Shown here: positions 8,459 to 16,787 of the stretch, piece after piece
How positions within the stretch are numbered: position 1 is the stretch's first letter
How the letters are laid out: the number at the start of each line of letters is the position of its first letter
Source of the DNA: Bacilli bacterium
Lineage (GTDB): Bacteria; Bacillota_I; Bacilli_A; RF39; UBA660
NCBI GenBank assembly: GCA_017432665.1
Contig: JAFRIS010000007.1
Coordinates: forward strand, 1-40,983
Length of the DNA: 40,983 bases
Direction of reading: 5' to 3'
The notes under the pieces: model-generated
Database searches by the model: none
What the model was told of the DNA's origin: nothing
Seen by the model: only the letters and a program-made list of their open reading frames with translations
Made by a program: the position numbers and the translations under genes

Positions 8459-8851
8459 TTTACTGAGTTTTTCAAATACTTCATCTAATTCATGTAGTTT
8501 AGATTTATCATAATTAAAATCAGCATTATCATCTGGATATCTAGGTATTAAATGTATGTGAAAATGTTTAATCTCTTGACCTAATTCGTTATTTTCCGCA
8601 ATAGTTAATCCTTCGCAACCTAAAGCTTCTTTAACTTTTGGATATATTTTTTCTCTAATAGTAGTAATACTATGCATTAATACTTTATCATCGACATCTA
8701 AAATGTTAGTATAGTGTTTTTTTGGTAATACTAATAGATGACCATCAGTAGCTGGATTAATATTCATAATTACTTTGATTAATTCATCTTCATATACTGT
8801 TTTGGATGGTAATTCTCCTTTAATTATTTTACAAAAAATACAATCATTCAT
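8456..8851 (-). CDS. HIT-family nucleotide hydrolase/transferase
   Basis: A 131-residue HIT protein. It begins MNDCIFCKIIKGELPSK, with the zinc-type CxxC of the Hint branch, and ends with the histidine triad motif HFHIHLIPRY. Hint-type proteins hydrolyse adenosine 5'-phosphoramidates and related nucleotides in the cytosol. The frame opens five codons upstream (MRRNK), but those codons are the AGGAGG ribosome-binding site itself, so the start is the ATG at 8851. That site lies in the last codons of the upstream gene, so translation of the pair is coupled. Confidence 0.93.
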   Translation of the reverse strand: MNDCIFCKIIKGELPSKTVYEDELIKVIMNINPATDGHLLVLPKKHYTNILDVDDKVLMHSITTIREKIYPKVKEALGCEGLTIAENNELGQEIKHFHIHLIPRYPDDNADFNYDKSKLHELDEVFEKLSK

Positions 8852-8852
8852 T

Positions 8853-9617
8853 TTATTCCTCCTCATTCAAAAACTTGTATTTTATTTTATTAGTTTTAAC
8901 TAATTTAGAATTATTATCACTCATAATATCTTCTATTATTTGTCTGTTGTCTTTATTATCAATAAACTCTTCTGTAATATTACTAATTTCTATTGATTCT
9001 GATATATCTTCTTTATTAGTAATAATAAAAGTATAGTTCTTAGGAGTAATATTTTTATCAATAAACTTATTCATTGTTTCAATGATCTCCGTAGTTATAG
9101 TTTTAGCAGTCCAATCATTTATAGGTAATTCTTTTTTTATAGTATAAAACTTTAATTCTAATAAGTTATCTTCTTTAATAATTCTATCTTTAACTATTTC
9201 AGTAAAATTATCTAAAGTTGAGATTACTTCTACCGTGACACTTTGATTAGTCTTACTTCTAATAGATTTTTCTAAGTTTTTAGTAATCTTTTTAAATAAT
9301 TGTTTACCTTCTAAATAATCTTCTTTGTAAGTATCAGTCATCTTTTTTTCTGAATAACAAATATAGAAGAAATGATCTTTATTTTTATCGTTTGTTACTT
9401 TCATTTTATAAATAGTTTTATCATAAGTAACAGTGTCTGTTTTTAACGTGTCTTGTATTTCGGCATAATTTGAACTTAAATAGTCTTCCATCTTTGTTTT
9501 TACTCGGGGTATTAATAGTCCGGATGCTTTTTCAGTTACTATTATTACACCAAAACAGACGAATATTATGAATAAAAATACATTTCTTGCGAATAATAAT
9601 CTTCTTTGTTTTTGCAT
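8853..9617 (-). CDS. Membrane-anchored protein of unknown function
   Basis: A 254-residue protein with a basic N-terminus and one transmembrane helix (about residues 10-30), followed by a charged extracytoplasmic domain rich in Lys, Asp, Thr and Ile with predicted alternating strands and helices. There is no Cys lipobox and no motif I recognise. The ATG has a GGTGAT ribosome-binding site four bases upstream. It is the first gene of a two-gene unit with the HIT protein, and divergent from the coiled-coil protein gene at 9752. A role at the cell surface is only inferred from the topology. Confidence 0.7.
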   Translation of the reverse strand: MQKQRRLLFARNVFLFIIFVCFGVIIVTEKASGLLIPRVKTKMEDYLSSNYAEIQDTLKTDTVTYDKTIYKMKVTNDKNKDHFFYICYSEKKMTDTYKEDYLEGKQLFKKITKNLEKSIRSKTNQSVTVEVISTLDNFTEIVKDRIIKEDNLLELKFYTIKKELPINDWTAKTITTEIIETMNKFIDKNITPKNYTFIITNKEDISESIEISNITEEFIDNKDNRQIIEDIMSDNNSKLVKTNKIKYKFLNEEE

Positions 9618-9685
9618 TTTATCACCAAATTTATTTTATCTCATAATTTAAGATAATGCAATTTTGTTTATTTTTATAAAAAAGG

Positions 9686-9714
9686 TTGTTTTGAATTTTG
9701 ATTTGTGATATATT
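9686..9714 (+). promoter_or_regulatory. Promoter of the acidic coiled-coil gene
   Basis: TTGTTT at 9686-9691 and TATATT at 9709-9714, spacer 17 nt, in the divergent intergenic region. Confidence 0.6.
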
Positions 9715-9751
9715 TAGTAGTAGATTAAAGTATTGCATTGGTGGTGTTTCT

Positions 9752-11125
9752 ATGGCATTAGAAGAAAAGATGAATAACGTTAAATATCAAGGAAGAGACG
9801 ACTATAGAGTTGTTTATTTTGATGTTGACAAAGAAACTGGAAATGTTAAATATTTCTTTTTAAATGAAGGTAAAGAAAGACTTAACAATGGTAATATTAT
9901 AGCCACAACTAATTTAAAAGTTGCGATTAATGCGAATAGTCCAGAAGATGAAGCTATGATTGGTGTGGTAGATCAAGAAGGACAAGAAATAATACCATTC
10001 AATAATAGAAGAATTAAAAACATTACTGAAGATCTTCTTTTAGTTGAACCAGATAAACCAGTTAGCGAAAATGTTATAAATGCCATTAACGATAGAAGTC
10101 AACCACAAGAAGCTACTAGATTAGTTTCTGCAGCTAATACTATTAAAGAAAAAGTAAACAGTAGTATGGGAGCTGGAGGTAGATTCATATTTAATGATTT
10201 ATTCTCAGAAGCTACTATTTATGATATAAATGGTAATAATATGGTAAATGGAGAATACTATAGTTTTATTGGAATGAACGATAATAAATTATTTTTAAGC
10301 AAGAATAATCCTGAAATGGAAGTTGTTACATTACCAGTAAAAGAACAAGAAGTGGTTGAAGAAACACAAGAAGAGGTTGTATCTGAAGAAACTACTGAAC
10401 CTGTTGATGTTAGTGAAGTTAAAGTAGAAGAAAATGTTGTAGAAGATGCCTTTAATAATGAGGTTAATAACTTAGTTAACTTTACTCCAGAAGAGAGTAT
10501 TAATGAAGAAACTCCTGCAGAAGAAACATCTGAAACTGTAGGGGAAGCTGTTCAAAGTGATGAAGTACAAGAAGAAGTTGTATCTGAAGAAGTTCCTGCA
10601 GAAGAAGCAGTAGAAGAGGCACAACAAGAAGTGGATTTAAATATTCCGCAAGATGAAGAGGAAGAGTCTTATAGTCTTAATCAAGTAAAAGTTGATTCTA
10701 TTGATGATTATGAGAATTTTGATAATTTGACTGAAGAAAATCATTTCAATGATAGTGATATTGCTGAAGGAACAGTTATTTTAGAAGAACTAATTAATGG
10801 TATAAGAGATCGTGATAGAGAAATATCTAAATTAAAGAGTCAAGTTGCTGATCAAAGAGATCTTAATAAAGTTATTGTTAAGAAATCTAAAGACCTAGAA
10901 GATAAAGTAACTGATCTTAGTAGAGATAATACTAGATTGGAAGAAGTAAGTAGTTATTATAAAAGAGCTGCTACTACTTTAGCTGAAGAAAATCATAATT
11001 TGAAATCTCAATTAGAAGATAAAGATAAATTATTAGATATGTTAAAAGAAGCTAAGAGATTATTAAATGGTGATGAACCAAAATATGACTTCGATGATGA
11101 AAATAATTTTAGAATGATAGCTTAG
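9752..11125 (+). CDS. Acidic protein with WG-like N-terminus and coiled coil
   Basis: I do not recognise the full protein. Residues 1-200 are beta-rich, with two stretches resembling WG (KWG-like) repeats: 'MIGVVDQEGQEIIPF' and 'ATIYDINGNNMVNG'. Residues about 205-320 are extremely acidic (Glu/Val repeats of the EEVVSEE type), likely disordered. Residues about 345-440 form a heptad coiled coil ('ILEELINGIRDRDREISKLK' onward). No signal peptide or membrane segment, so cytosolic. The frame is open from 9698, but GGTGGT precedes the ATG at 9752 (MALEEKM), which I prefer (457 residues). It has its own promoter and terminator. A scaffold role is possible but unsupported. Confidence 0.75.
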   Translation: MALEEKMNNVKYQGRDDYRVVYFDVDKETGNVKYFFLNEGKERLNNGNIIATTNLKVAINANSPEDEAMIGVVDQEGQEIIPFNNRRIKNITEDLLLVEPDKPVSENVINAINDRSQPQEATRLVSAANTIKEKVNSSMGAGGRFIFNDLFSEATIYDINGNNMVNGEYYSFIGMNDNKLFLSKNNPEMEVVTLPVKEQEVVEETQEEVVSEETTEPVDVSEVKVEENVVEDAFNNEVNNLVNFTPEESINEETPAEETSETVGEAVQSDEVQEEVVSEEVPAEEAVEEAQQEVDLNIPQDEEEESYSLNQVKVDSIDDYENFDNLTEENHFNDSDIAEGTVILEELINGIRDRDREISKLKSQVADQRDLNKVIVKKSKDLEDKVTDLSRDNTRLEEVSSYYKRAATTLAEENHNLKSQLEDKDKLLDMLKEAKRLLNGDEPKYDFDDENNFRMIA

Positions 11126-11130
11126 TAATT

Positions 11131-11158
11131 AAAACCAACTAAAATAGTTGGTTTTTTT
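11131..11158 (+). terminator. Terminator after the coiled-coil gene
   Basis: AACCAACT pairs with AGTTGGTT, followed by seven T. The end of its T run supplies the start of the suf -35 box. Confidence 0.9.
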
Positions 11159-11185
11159 GTATTATAATGAAATTTGTGGTAAAAT
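11157..11185 (+). promoter_or_regulatory. suf operon promoter
   Basis: TTGTAT at 11157-11162 and TAAAAT at 11180-11185 with a 17-nt spacer. No operator or riboswitch is seen in the ~20-nt leader. Confidence 0.7.
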
Positions 11186-11215
11186 AAGAGTGGTTTTTGA
11201 CGAAGAGGTGGTAAT

Positions 11216-11968
11216 GTGCTAGAAATTAAAAATATTTATTGTTCAATTACTGATAGTGATTTAGATATATTAAATGGTTTATCTCTTAAAATTAAAGAGG
11301 GAGAAACTCATGTAATTATGGGACCTAATGGAACTGGAAAAAGTTCTTTAGCTAAAGCAATTATGGGTCATTATAAATATCAAATTACTAAAGGTGATAT
11401 TTTAATAGATAAAAAGAGTATTTTAGATTTGTCTGTAGATGAAAGAGCTAAACAAGGATTATTTCTATGTATGCAAGATCCTACTGTAATAGAAGGAGTA
11501 AGTAATAGTGAATTCTTAAGGACAGCTCTTATGTCTAAAACAGGTGAAAAAGTTAATTTATATAGTTTTATTACTGAAGTAGAGAAATCTATGAAAGAAG
11601 TAAAATTAGACACTAATATGTTACATAGATCTCTTAATATGGGTTTTAGTGGAGGAGAAAAGAAAAAGAATGAAGTTCTTCAGTTAAAAGTCTTAAAACC
11701 AAAATATATTATCTTAGATGAAATAGATTCTGGACTAGATGTAGATAGTTTAAGAATAGTCTGTGATAATATTAGAGATTATATGAAAGAGAATAAAGAT
11801 GCTTCTTTATTAATAATTACTCATTATCCTAGAATATTAGAGTATTTAAAACCTGATTATGTTCATATCCTAAAAGATGGAAAAATCAGAAAAAGTGGTG
11901 ATATCAGTTTAGCTTTAGAAATAGAAAAAGAAGGTTATACTGGTATTAAGGATGGACAAGATGAGTAA
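11216..11968 (+). CDS. sufC: Fe-S assembly ATPase SufC
   Basis: The ABC-type ATPase of the SUF iron-sulfur scaffold SufBCD. Walker A GPNGTGKS (residues 36-43), Q-loop region 'LCMQDPTVIEGVSNSEFLR', signature FSGGEKKKNE (144-153, the SufC form of the ABC signature), Walker B YIILDEIDSGLD (164-175) and the switch His203 in 'IITHYPRIL'. Length 250 is standard. It starts with GTG at 11216, six bases after AGGTGG; an ATG two bases earlier is out of frame and quickly stops. It is the first gene of the suf operon and overlaps sufD. Confidence 0.97.
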   Translation: MLEIKNIYCSITDSDLDILNGLSLKIKEGETHVIMGPNGTGKSSLAKAIMGHYKYQITKGDILIDKKSILDLSVDERAKQGLFLCMQDPTVIEGVSNSEFLRTALMSKTGEKVNLYSFITEVEKSMKEVKLDTNMLHRSLNMGFSGGEKKKNEVLQLKVLKPKYIILDEIDSGLDVDSLRIVCDNIRDYMKENKDASLLIITHYPRILEYLKPDYVHILKDGKIRKSGDISLALEIEKEGYTGIKDGQDE

Positions 11969-12536
11969 AGTATTATATGTAATAGATACTAAAAATAAAG
12001 ATTATAAATATAAGATAGATGAAGATACTATTATTTATCATTTTTCTATTAATAGTAGTTCTAAAGTAACTATTGATTTAATTACTGAAGGAGTTAACTT
12101 ATATTATTACTATAATAATATTAATTATGATGATAATGAGTTTAATATTAAAGTTAATCATAAAGTAGGTAATACTCATAGTGAATTATATAATCATGGA
12201 GTTAATGTTAAAAATAATAAATTAACTTACTATGTAGATGGTATTATACCTAAGAAGAGTGCCAAATGTATTTGTAATCAAGATAATCAAATTATTAATA
12301 TAAGAGATGGTAAAAGTACTATTTGGCCTAATCTATTAATAGATAATTATGATGTAGATAGTAATCATAGTGCTTATATTGGTAAGTTTAGTGAAGAAAA
12401 GATATTTTATTTAATGAGTAGAGGCATTAATAGAGAAGATGCGACTAGACTATTATTAGAGAGTTTCTTAATTAATAGCGATAGTATTGATCTTAATAAA
12501 ATAGATGAGTTTGTAAAAGAAATAGACAAGATATAG
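11961..12536 (+). CDS. sufD: Short SufD-like scaffold protein
   Basis: Identified by position between sufC and sufS and by the C-terminal helix-rich SufB/SufD signature 'EEKIFYLMSRGINREDATRL', followed by LLESFL. At 191 residues it is less than half of an ordinary SufD (about 400-450). The N-terminal helical domain and much of the beta-helix core are missing, leaving a shortened beta region and the C-terminal domain that contacts SufC. No frameshift or stop relic is evident; the frame is clean and starts within the end of sufC, so it looks like a functional minimal form. Two ATGs are possible (11952, 11961); the second has better spacing from AAGGA. Confidence 0.85.
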   Translation: MSKVLYVIDTKNKDYKYKIDEDTIIYHFSINSSSKVTIDLITEGVNLYYYYNNINYDDNEFNIKVNHKVGNTHSELYNHGVNVKNNKLTYYVDGIIPKKSAKCICNQDNQIINIRDGKSTIWPNLLIDNYDVDSNHSAYIGKFSEEKIFYLMSRGINREDATRLLLESFLINSDSIDLNKIDEFVKEIDKI

Positions 12537-12546
12537 GGGTGATTAA

Positions 12547-13740
12547 ATGAATCGTGAAGATTTTCCTCTGTTAAAGAAAGATATAGTTTATTTAGATAAT
12601 GGAGCTACTACTTTAAAACCTAAAGTAGTAATAGATAAGATGAATAAGTATTACTTAGAACATACTGCGAATATTCATCGAGGAGACTATGATTTAGCTA
12701 CTAAGACTAATGAACTATATGACAATGTAAGAGAAATTGTAAGAGAATTTGTTAATTGTGATTACCATGAAGTTATTTATACTAGTGGAACTACTATGTC
12801 ACTTAACATGGTTGTATTTGGTTATATGAGAAAGCATCTAAAGAAAGGTGATGAAGTATTACTAAATAAAGGAGAACATGCATCTAATGTTCTTCCATGG
12901 ATTAAGTTAAGTGAAGAAATAGGAATAGTAATTAAATATGTTCCATTGGATAAGAATTATGAATTAACGCTTGATAATATAAGGAAATGCGTTACTAAGA
13001 AAACTAAAGTAATAAGTCTTGCTCATGTAAGTAATGTTATTGGTGATGTAAGAGATATTAAAAGTATTGGTAAATTCTGTAAGGAAAAGAATATTTTATT
13101 TAATGTTGATGGAGCACAAAGTGTTCCTCATATGAAAGTAGATTTTAAAGATAGTAATATTGATTTCTTAAGTTTTTCTGGTCATAAGATGTGTGGACCT
13201 ACTGGAATAGGTATACTTGTTGGTAGGAAAGAACTATTAGAAGATATGGATCCAATATTCTTAGGAGGAGGAATGAATAATTACTTCGAAGAAGATGGTT
13301 CATATGAATTAAAAGAAGTTCCAACTAAGTTTGAAGCAGGGACACCACCAATTGCTGAAGTAATTGGTTTAGGAGAAACTATTAAGTATTTAATGAATCT
13401 TGGAATTGATAAAATTCATAAATATGAAGTTGAACTAAAGAAATATTTGCTTGAACAAGTTAAAGCTATAGATAATTTAATTATTTATAATAAGAATAGT
13501 AACAGTGGAATCCTAGCTTTTAATATTGATGGAGTATTTGCTCAAGATACAGCTGTTTATTTAAATCATTATAATATTGCTGTTAGAGCAGGTAATCATT
13601 GTACTAAGTTATTAAAAGATGAGATAGGTGTTAAGAATACTGTAAGAGTAAGTATCTACTTCTATAATAATAAAGAAGATATTGATATATTAGTAAAAGC
13701 ATTAAAGAATAATAAAGATATCTTTAAGGTAATTATATAG
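12547..13740 (+). CDS. sufS: Cysteine desulfurase SufS
   Basis: A PLP-dependent class V aminotransferase-fold enzyme that takes sulfur from cysteine and gives it to SufU. 'YLDNGATTLKPK' at the N-terminus, 'NVDGAQSVPHMKVDF', the PLP lysine K214 in 'SFSGHKMCGPTGIG', and the catalytic Cys352 in 'AVRAGNHCTKL' are all present. At 397 residues it is of normal length for the type-II SufS group. The ribosome-binding site GGGGTGAT overlaps the sufD stop, indicating coupled translation. Confidence 0.97.
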   Translation: MNREDFPLLKKDIVYLDNGATTLKPKVVIDKMNKYYLEHTANIHRGDYDLATKTNELYDNVREIVREFVNCDYHEVIYTSGTTMSLNMVVFGYMRKHLKKGDEVLLNKGEHASNVLPWIKLSEEIGIVIKYVPLDKNYELTLDNIRKCVTKKTKVISLAHVSNVIGDVRDIKSIGKFCKEKNILFNVDGAQSVPHMKVDFKDSNIDFLSFSGHKMCGPTGIGILVGRKELLEDMDPIFLGGGMNNYFEEDGSYELKEVPTKFEAGTPPIAEVIGLGETIKYLMNLGIDKIHKYEVELKKYLLEQVKAIDNLIIYNKNSNSGILAFNIDGVFAQDTAVYLNHYNIAVRAGNHCTKLLKDEIGVKNTVRVSIYFYNNKEDIDILVKALKNNKDIFKVII

Positions 13741-13748
13741 GTGATCAT

Positions 13749-14165
13749 ATGGATGAGAATTTTAGAAGAGAAATAATACTAGATAATTATAATGATCCTA
13801 TGAATAGAGGATTAATAGAAGATGATAGTTATTTAAAGACTCGTACTAATAGTGAGAGTTGCATTGATGACTTGAACTTTATGATGAAAATAGAAGATGA
13901 TACTATTAAAGATATTAGATTTGATGGAGAAGCTTGTGCAATTAGCACCAGTGCTACTTCAATAATGATTAGATCATTAATTGGTAAAAAGATAGATGAA
14001 GTAAGAAAGATACTTCTTAATTATCAAAACATGATTAATGAAAAAGAATATGATAAAGAACTATTAGGGGAATTAAATGTATATGATAATATACAACCTA
14101 ATCGTAAAAACTGTGCATTAATACCTAGTGTTGCAGTAGATAAAATGTTAGAAGAGTTAAAATAA
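13749..14165 (+). CDS. sufU: Sulfur-transfer protein SufU
   Basis: The zinc-dependent sulfur acceptor of SufS in Gram-positive bacteria. The zinc/sulfur ligands are in the expected places: C38-x-D40 in 'SESCIDD' (the family usually has CGD), C63 in 'FDGEACAISTSATSIM' and C122 in 'PNRKNCALIPSVAVDKML'. Length 138 is typical. The Gly between the first Cys and Asp is Ile here. It starts 8 nt after sufS with an AGGTGAT ribosome-binding site running from the sufS stop. Confidence 0.95.
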   Translation: MDENFRREIILDNYNDPMNRGLIEDDSYLKTRTNSESCIDDLNFMMKIEDDTIKDIRFDGEACAISTSATSIMIRSLIGKKIDEVRKILLNYQNMINEKEYDKELLGELNVYDNIQPNRKNCALIPSVAVDKMLEELK

Positions 14166-14189
14166 CTGTATTTGTTGGGGGGAATTTAA

Positions 14190-14705
14190 ATGAAAAATAC
14201 AGAAATTAGTGTTAAAAATTTATATATAGGAGAAATAAGATGTTTTAATACAGCATTGAATTTGACATATATACCAGAGAAAGATCAGAAAGGTTATGCT
14301 TTTTTAGTGGATGTTAATGGAGTTTATATAAATCCATTTAATCCACTAGAAGGGTTACCAGTGTATAGTAGAACATGCTATTCGAGTTACACCATTAATG
14401 GTGAACCGCATGGAAATAAAATAGAAATTGCATATGGAGAAGTAAAAGATGGTAAATGTTATGTAATTGACTATGAAAAACCAGAAGATATCTTTGATAA
14501 AGATACAGTTACTATAAAAGATTTAGAAGACTATATGTTTAAGGCTGATAAGTTCTTTGTTGATAGAATAACTATTGGTAAAGAAGGATGTAAGCCTAGA
14601 GATTTATTATATAGATATGTACAAATGGAAAAAGACTGTGCTAAAAAAATGAAATTAGATATGTTTTTAGAGGAAGAAGAAAAAACTTTAGTAAAGGCTA
14701 AATAG
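14190..14705 (+). CDS. Unknown protein inside the suf operon
   Basis: A 171-residue soluble protein, no signal peptide and no membrane helix. It has five cysteines (about positions 18, 63, 90, 134 and 150) in contexts such as 'YSRTCYSSYTINGEP', 'VKDGKCYVIDYEKPEDIF' and 'IGKEGCKPRDLLYRY', not arranged as a recognisable metal motif. The N-terminal half looks beta-rich and the C-terminal half helical and charged. It sits between sufU and sufB with small gaps (24 and 15 nt) and a GGGGGGAA ribosome-binding site, and base use does not differ from the suf genes, so it appears to be a regular operon member. I cannot name a family; a link with Fe-S assembly is contextual only. Confidence 0.75.
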   Translation: MKNTEISVKNLYIGEIRCFNTALNLTYIPEKDQKGYAFLVDVNGVYINPFNPLEGLPVYSRTCYSSYTINGEPHGNKIEIAYGEVKDGKCYVIDYEKPEDIFDKDTVTIKDLEDYMFKADKFFVDRITIGKEGCKPRDLLYRYVQMEKDCAKKMKLDMFLEEEEKTLVKAK

Positions 14706-14720
14706 ACTAGAGGTGGTTAA

Positions 14721-16034
14721 ATGGAAGTAATTGGATTAAGTAATGATAAAATTAAGACAATTTCTTCTATAAAAGGTGAAGAAGAATGGGTAAAGAAATA
14801 TCGACTTGATAGTTACAAGAAGTTTATAGATCTTGAAATGCCTAAATTTGGACCTAAAATAGACTTAGATTTTGAAAAGATTATTTATTATAAGAATAAT
14901 CTTCAAGATGATAAGATTATGAGTGATTGGAATAATGTTTTAAAACCAATTGTCGATGATTTAGATTCAGTAGGCGTTAGAGAAGCAGAGATTCATATGG
15001 GAGGTATGGGTGTCCAATATGAAAGTGAGGTAATCTATCATTCGATGTTAAAAGAAATTGAAGATAAGAAAGTAATCTTTACTTCAATTGAAGATGCGAT
15101 GAGAAAATACCCAGAGCTTGTTAAAAAGTATTTTGGAAAGATAGTAAGTAATGCTGATAACAAGTTTGCTGCTTTAAATGGTGCAGTATTCTCAGGAGGA
15201 AGTTTTATCTATATACCACCTAATACTAAATTAGATAGACCTCTTCAAAGTTACTTTAGAATTAATAGTCGTAATATGGGACAATTTGAAAGAACTTTGA
15301 TAATAGTTGATGATAATAGTGATTTACACTATATAGAAGGATGTACTGCTCCTACTTATAGTGAATCTAGTCTACATGCTGCTGTAGTAGAAATATATGT
15401 TGGTAAGAATAGTAAATGTCGTTATTCAACAGTACAAAACTGGGCTAATAATGTTTATAATCTAGTTACTAAAAGAGCTTTAGTAGATGAGAATGGTACT
15501 ATGGAATGGATTGATGGTAATATTGGATCTAAAGTTACTATGAAGTATCCGGCATGTATCTTAAAAGGGAATAATTCTACTGGTACTTGTATTACTATTA
15601 GTGTTGCTGGTAGTGGTCAAATACAAGATACAGGGGCTAGAATGATACATTTAGGTAAGAATACTAAAAGTAATATTATTTCTAAGAGTATTGCTCGAAA
15701 TGGTGGTAATGCTACTTATCGAGGTAAAGTATTAATTAATCCTAAATCAGAAAATAGTGAAGCAAGCGTTAAATGTGATACTTTAATTCTAGATAAATTA
15801 TCTAAGAGTGATACTATTCCTACTAATTGCTGCTTTAATAAGAATAGTACTTTAGAACATGAAGCTACTGTATCTAAGATAAATGAAGATAATTTATTCT
15901 ACTTAATGAGTAGAGGTATTTCTCATGAAAGAGCAATGGATTTAATAATATTAGGATTTATTGAGAAATTTAGAGAAGAATTACCAATGGAATATGCAGT
16001 AGAATTAAATCAATTAATAAAAAGAAATTTATAA
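14721..16034 (+). CDS. sufB: Fe-S scaffold protein SufB
   Basis: The core scaffold subunit on which Fe-S clusters are built with SufC and SufD. Recognised by 'HMGGMGVQYESEVIYHSM', 'YIPPNTKLDRPLQSYFRIN', 'LHYIEGCTAPTYSESSLHAA', 'YRGKVLINPKSENSEASVKC', and the C-terminal 'NLFYLMSRGISHERAMDLII'. The conserved Cys in 'VKCDTLILD' matches the C-terminal active-site cysteine of SufB. Length 437 is slightly below the usual 465-470 but all conserved blocks are there. It is the last gene of the operon; a terminator whose loop carries a -35 box follows. Confidence 0.96.
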   Translation: MEVIGLSNDKIKTISSIKGEEEWVKKYRLDSYKKFIDLEMPKFGPKIDLDFEKIIYYKNNLQDDKIMSDWNNVLKPIVDDLDSVGVREAEIHMGGMGVQYESEVIYHSMLKEIEDKKVIFTSIEDAMRKYPELVKKYFGKIVSNADNKFAALNGAVFSGGSFIYIPPNTKLDRPLQSYFRINSRNMGQFERTLIIVDDNSDLHYIEGCTAPTYSESSLHAAVVEIYVGKNSKCRYSTVQNWANNVYNLVTKRALVDENGTMEWIDGNIGSKVTMKYPACILKGNNSTGTCITISVAGSGQIQDTGARMIHLGKNTKSNIISKSIARNGGNATYRGKVLINPKSENSEASVKCDTLILDKLSKSDTIPTNCCFNKNSTLEHEATVSKINEDNLFYLMSRGISHERAMDLIILGFIEKFREELPMEYAVELNQLIKRNL

Positions 16035-16061
16035 GACGATTGAATTGACAATCGTTTTTTT
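16035..16061 (+). terminator. suf operon terminator (module copy 1)
   Basis: ACGATTG (16036-16042) pairs with CAATCGT (16049-16055) around the loop AATTGA, followed by seven T. The same hairpin recurs at 16731-16758. Confidence 0.9.
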
Positions 16062-16073
16062 AAGAATTAGAAT
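16045..16073 (+). promoter_or_regulatory. Promoter embedded in terminator copy 1
   Basis: TTGACA at 16045-16050 spans the hairpin loop and two bases of its 3' arm. TAGAAT at 16068-16073 follows after exactly 17 nt that include the terminator T run. The Shine-Dalgarno GGAGGG starts at 16081, close to the predicted transcription start. Confidence 0.7.
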
Positions 16074-16091
16074 TAATTTAGGAGGGTATAT

Positions 16092-16724
16092 ATGAAATAC
16101 GATATAGCAATGCAGCTATTAAATGCAGGAATTATTAAACAAGAAGAATTCGAATTAGTAAGTAAAGTACTTGAAGGAGTAAAACTTTCAAAAGATGATC
16201 TTGAAAGAGGCGATTTAACAAAGATAAGTGATTATTATAAAGAGTTTTTGGGCTTTACTGATAATGGTACTTTTGAAATAAAAAGAGTTGTTGATGAAAA
16301 GTTTACTTTAATCTATACCAAATTTACTTTGTTTTTATCAATTACAGTAAATAAATTGGGACAAATGAAATTACATATTAATGAATTCATAGCTGATGGA
16401 TTTGATCTTGCAGGAACTTATATACTTGATAAGGACTTTGATGAAGATCAAATTAAAGTTGCTTTTTATGACAAAGAAGCTACTAAAATAATAATTGAAT
16501 CCGTTGATAAAAATGTTTTAGATGATTTAATTAATAATCGTCTTGATACAAAAGACTGTCTACAATGTGGATTATCTCCAGATAGAGAAGGCGTAATTGA
16601 AGAAGAAAATATAATAGATTTAGCTTCTAATCTTATAAGACCAGCTAAAACTAATATTAGTTCTTTTGATGAAGAATTAGATAAAGTGACTAACTTTAAT
16701 AATGGACAATATAGTAATAAGTAA
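16092..16724 (+). CDS. Tandem paralogue 1, unknown, SHOCT-like N-terminus
   Basis: A 210-residue soluble protein. Its first ~40 residues, 'MKYDIAMQLLNAGIIKQEEF' and the following helix, resemble the short helical 'L...G.I..EEfe.....L' pattern of SHOCT-type oligomerisation modules (tentative). The middle is a beta-rich domain and the end is acidic. The next gene (16788) has the same start, length and design, so they are paralogues by tandem duplication. The internal 'CLQCG' is an isolated CxxC. The duplicated upstream module includes terminator, promoter and ribosome-binding site TAGGAGGG. No family recognised. Confidence 0.75.
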   Translation: MKYDIAMQLLNAGIIKQEEFELVSKVLEGVKLSKDDLERGDLTKISDYYKEFLGFTDNGTFEIKRVVDEKFTLIYTKFTLFLSITVNKLGQMKLHINEFIADGFDLAGTYILDKDFDEDQIKVAFYDKEATKIIIESVDKNVLDDLINNRLDTKDCLQCGLSPDREGVIEEENIIDLASNLIRPAKTNISSFDEELDKVTNFNNGQYSNK

Positions 16725-16730
16725 TTATAG

Positions 16731-16758
16731 AACGATTGAATTGACAATCGTTTTTTTT
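16731..16758 (+). terminator. Terminator after paralogue 1 (module copy 2)
   Basis: The same ACGATTG-AATTGA-CAATCGT hairpin as copy 1, with an eight-T tail. Confidence 0.9.
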
Positions 16759-16769
16759 ATGATTAAAAT
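16741..16769 (+). promoter_or_regulatory. Promoter embedded in terminator copy 2
   Basis: TTGACA at 16741-16746 in the hairpin loop/3' arm, and TAAAAT at 16764-16769, spacer 17 nt, as in copy 1. Confidence 0.7.
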
Positions 16770-16787
16770 TAAATTAGGAGGGTATAT

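Noticed and set aside
10320-10670. A nucleotide repeat array in the Glu-rich coding region
   Set aside because: The GAAGAAGTT-like words are imperfect and in frame with an acidic linker. There are no regular spacers, so it is not CRISPR-like.
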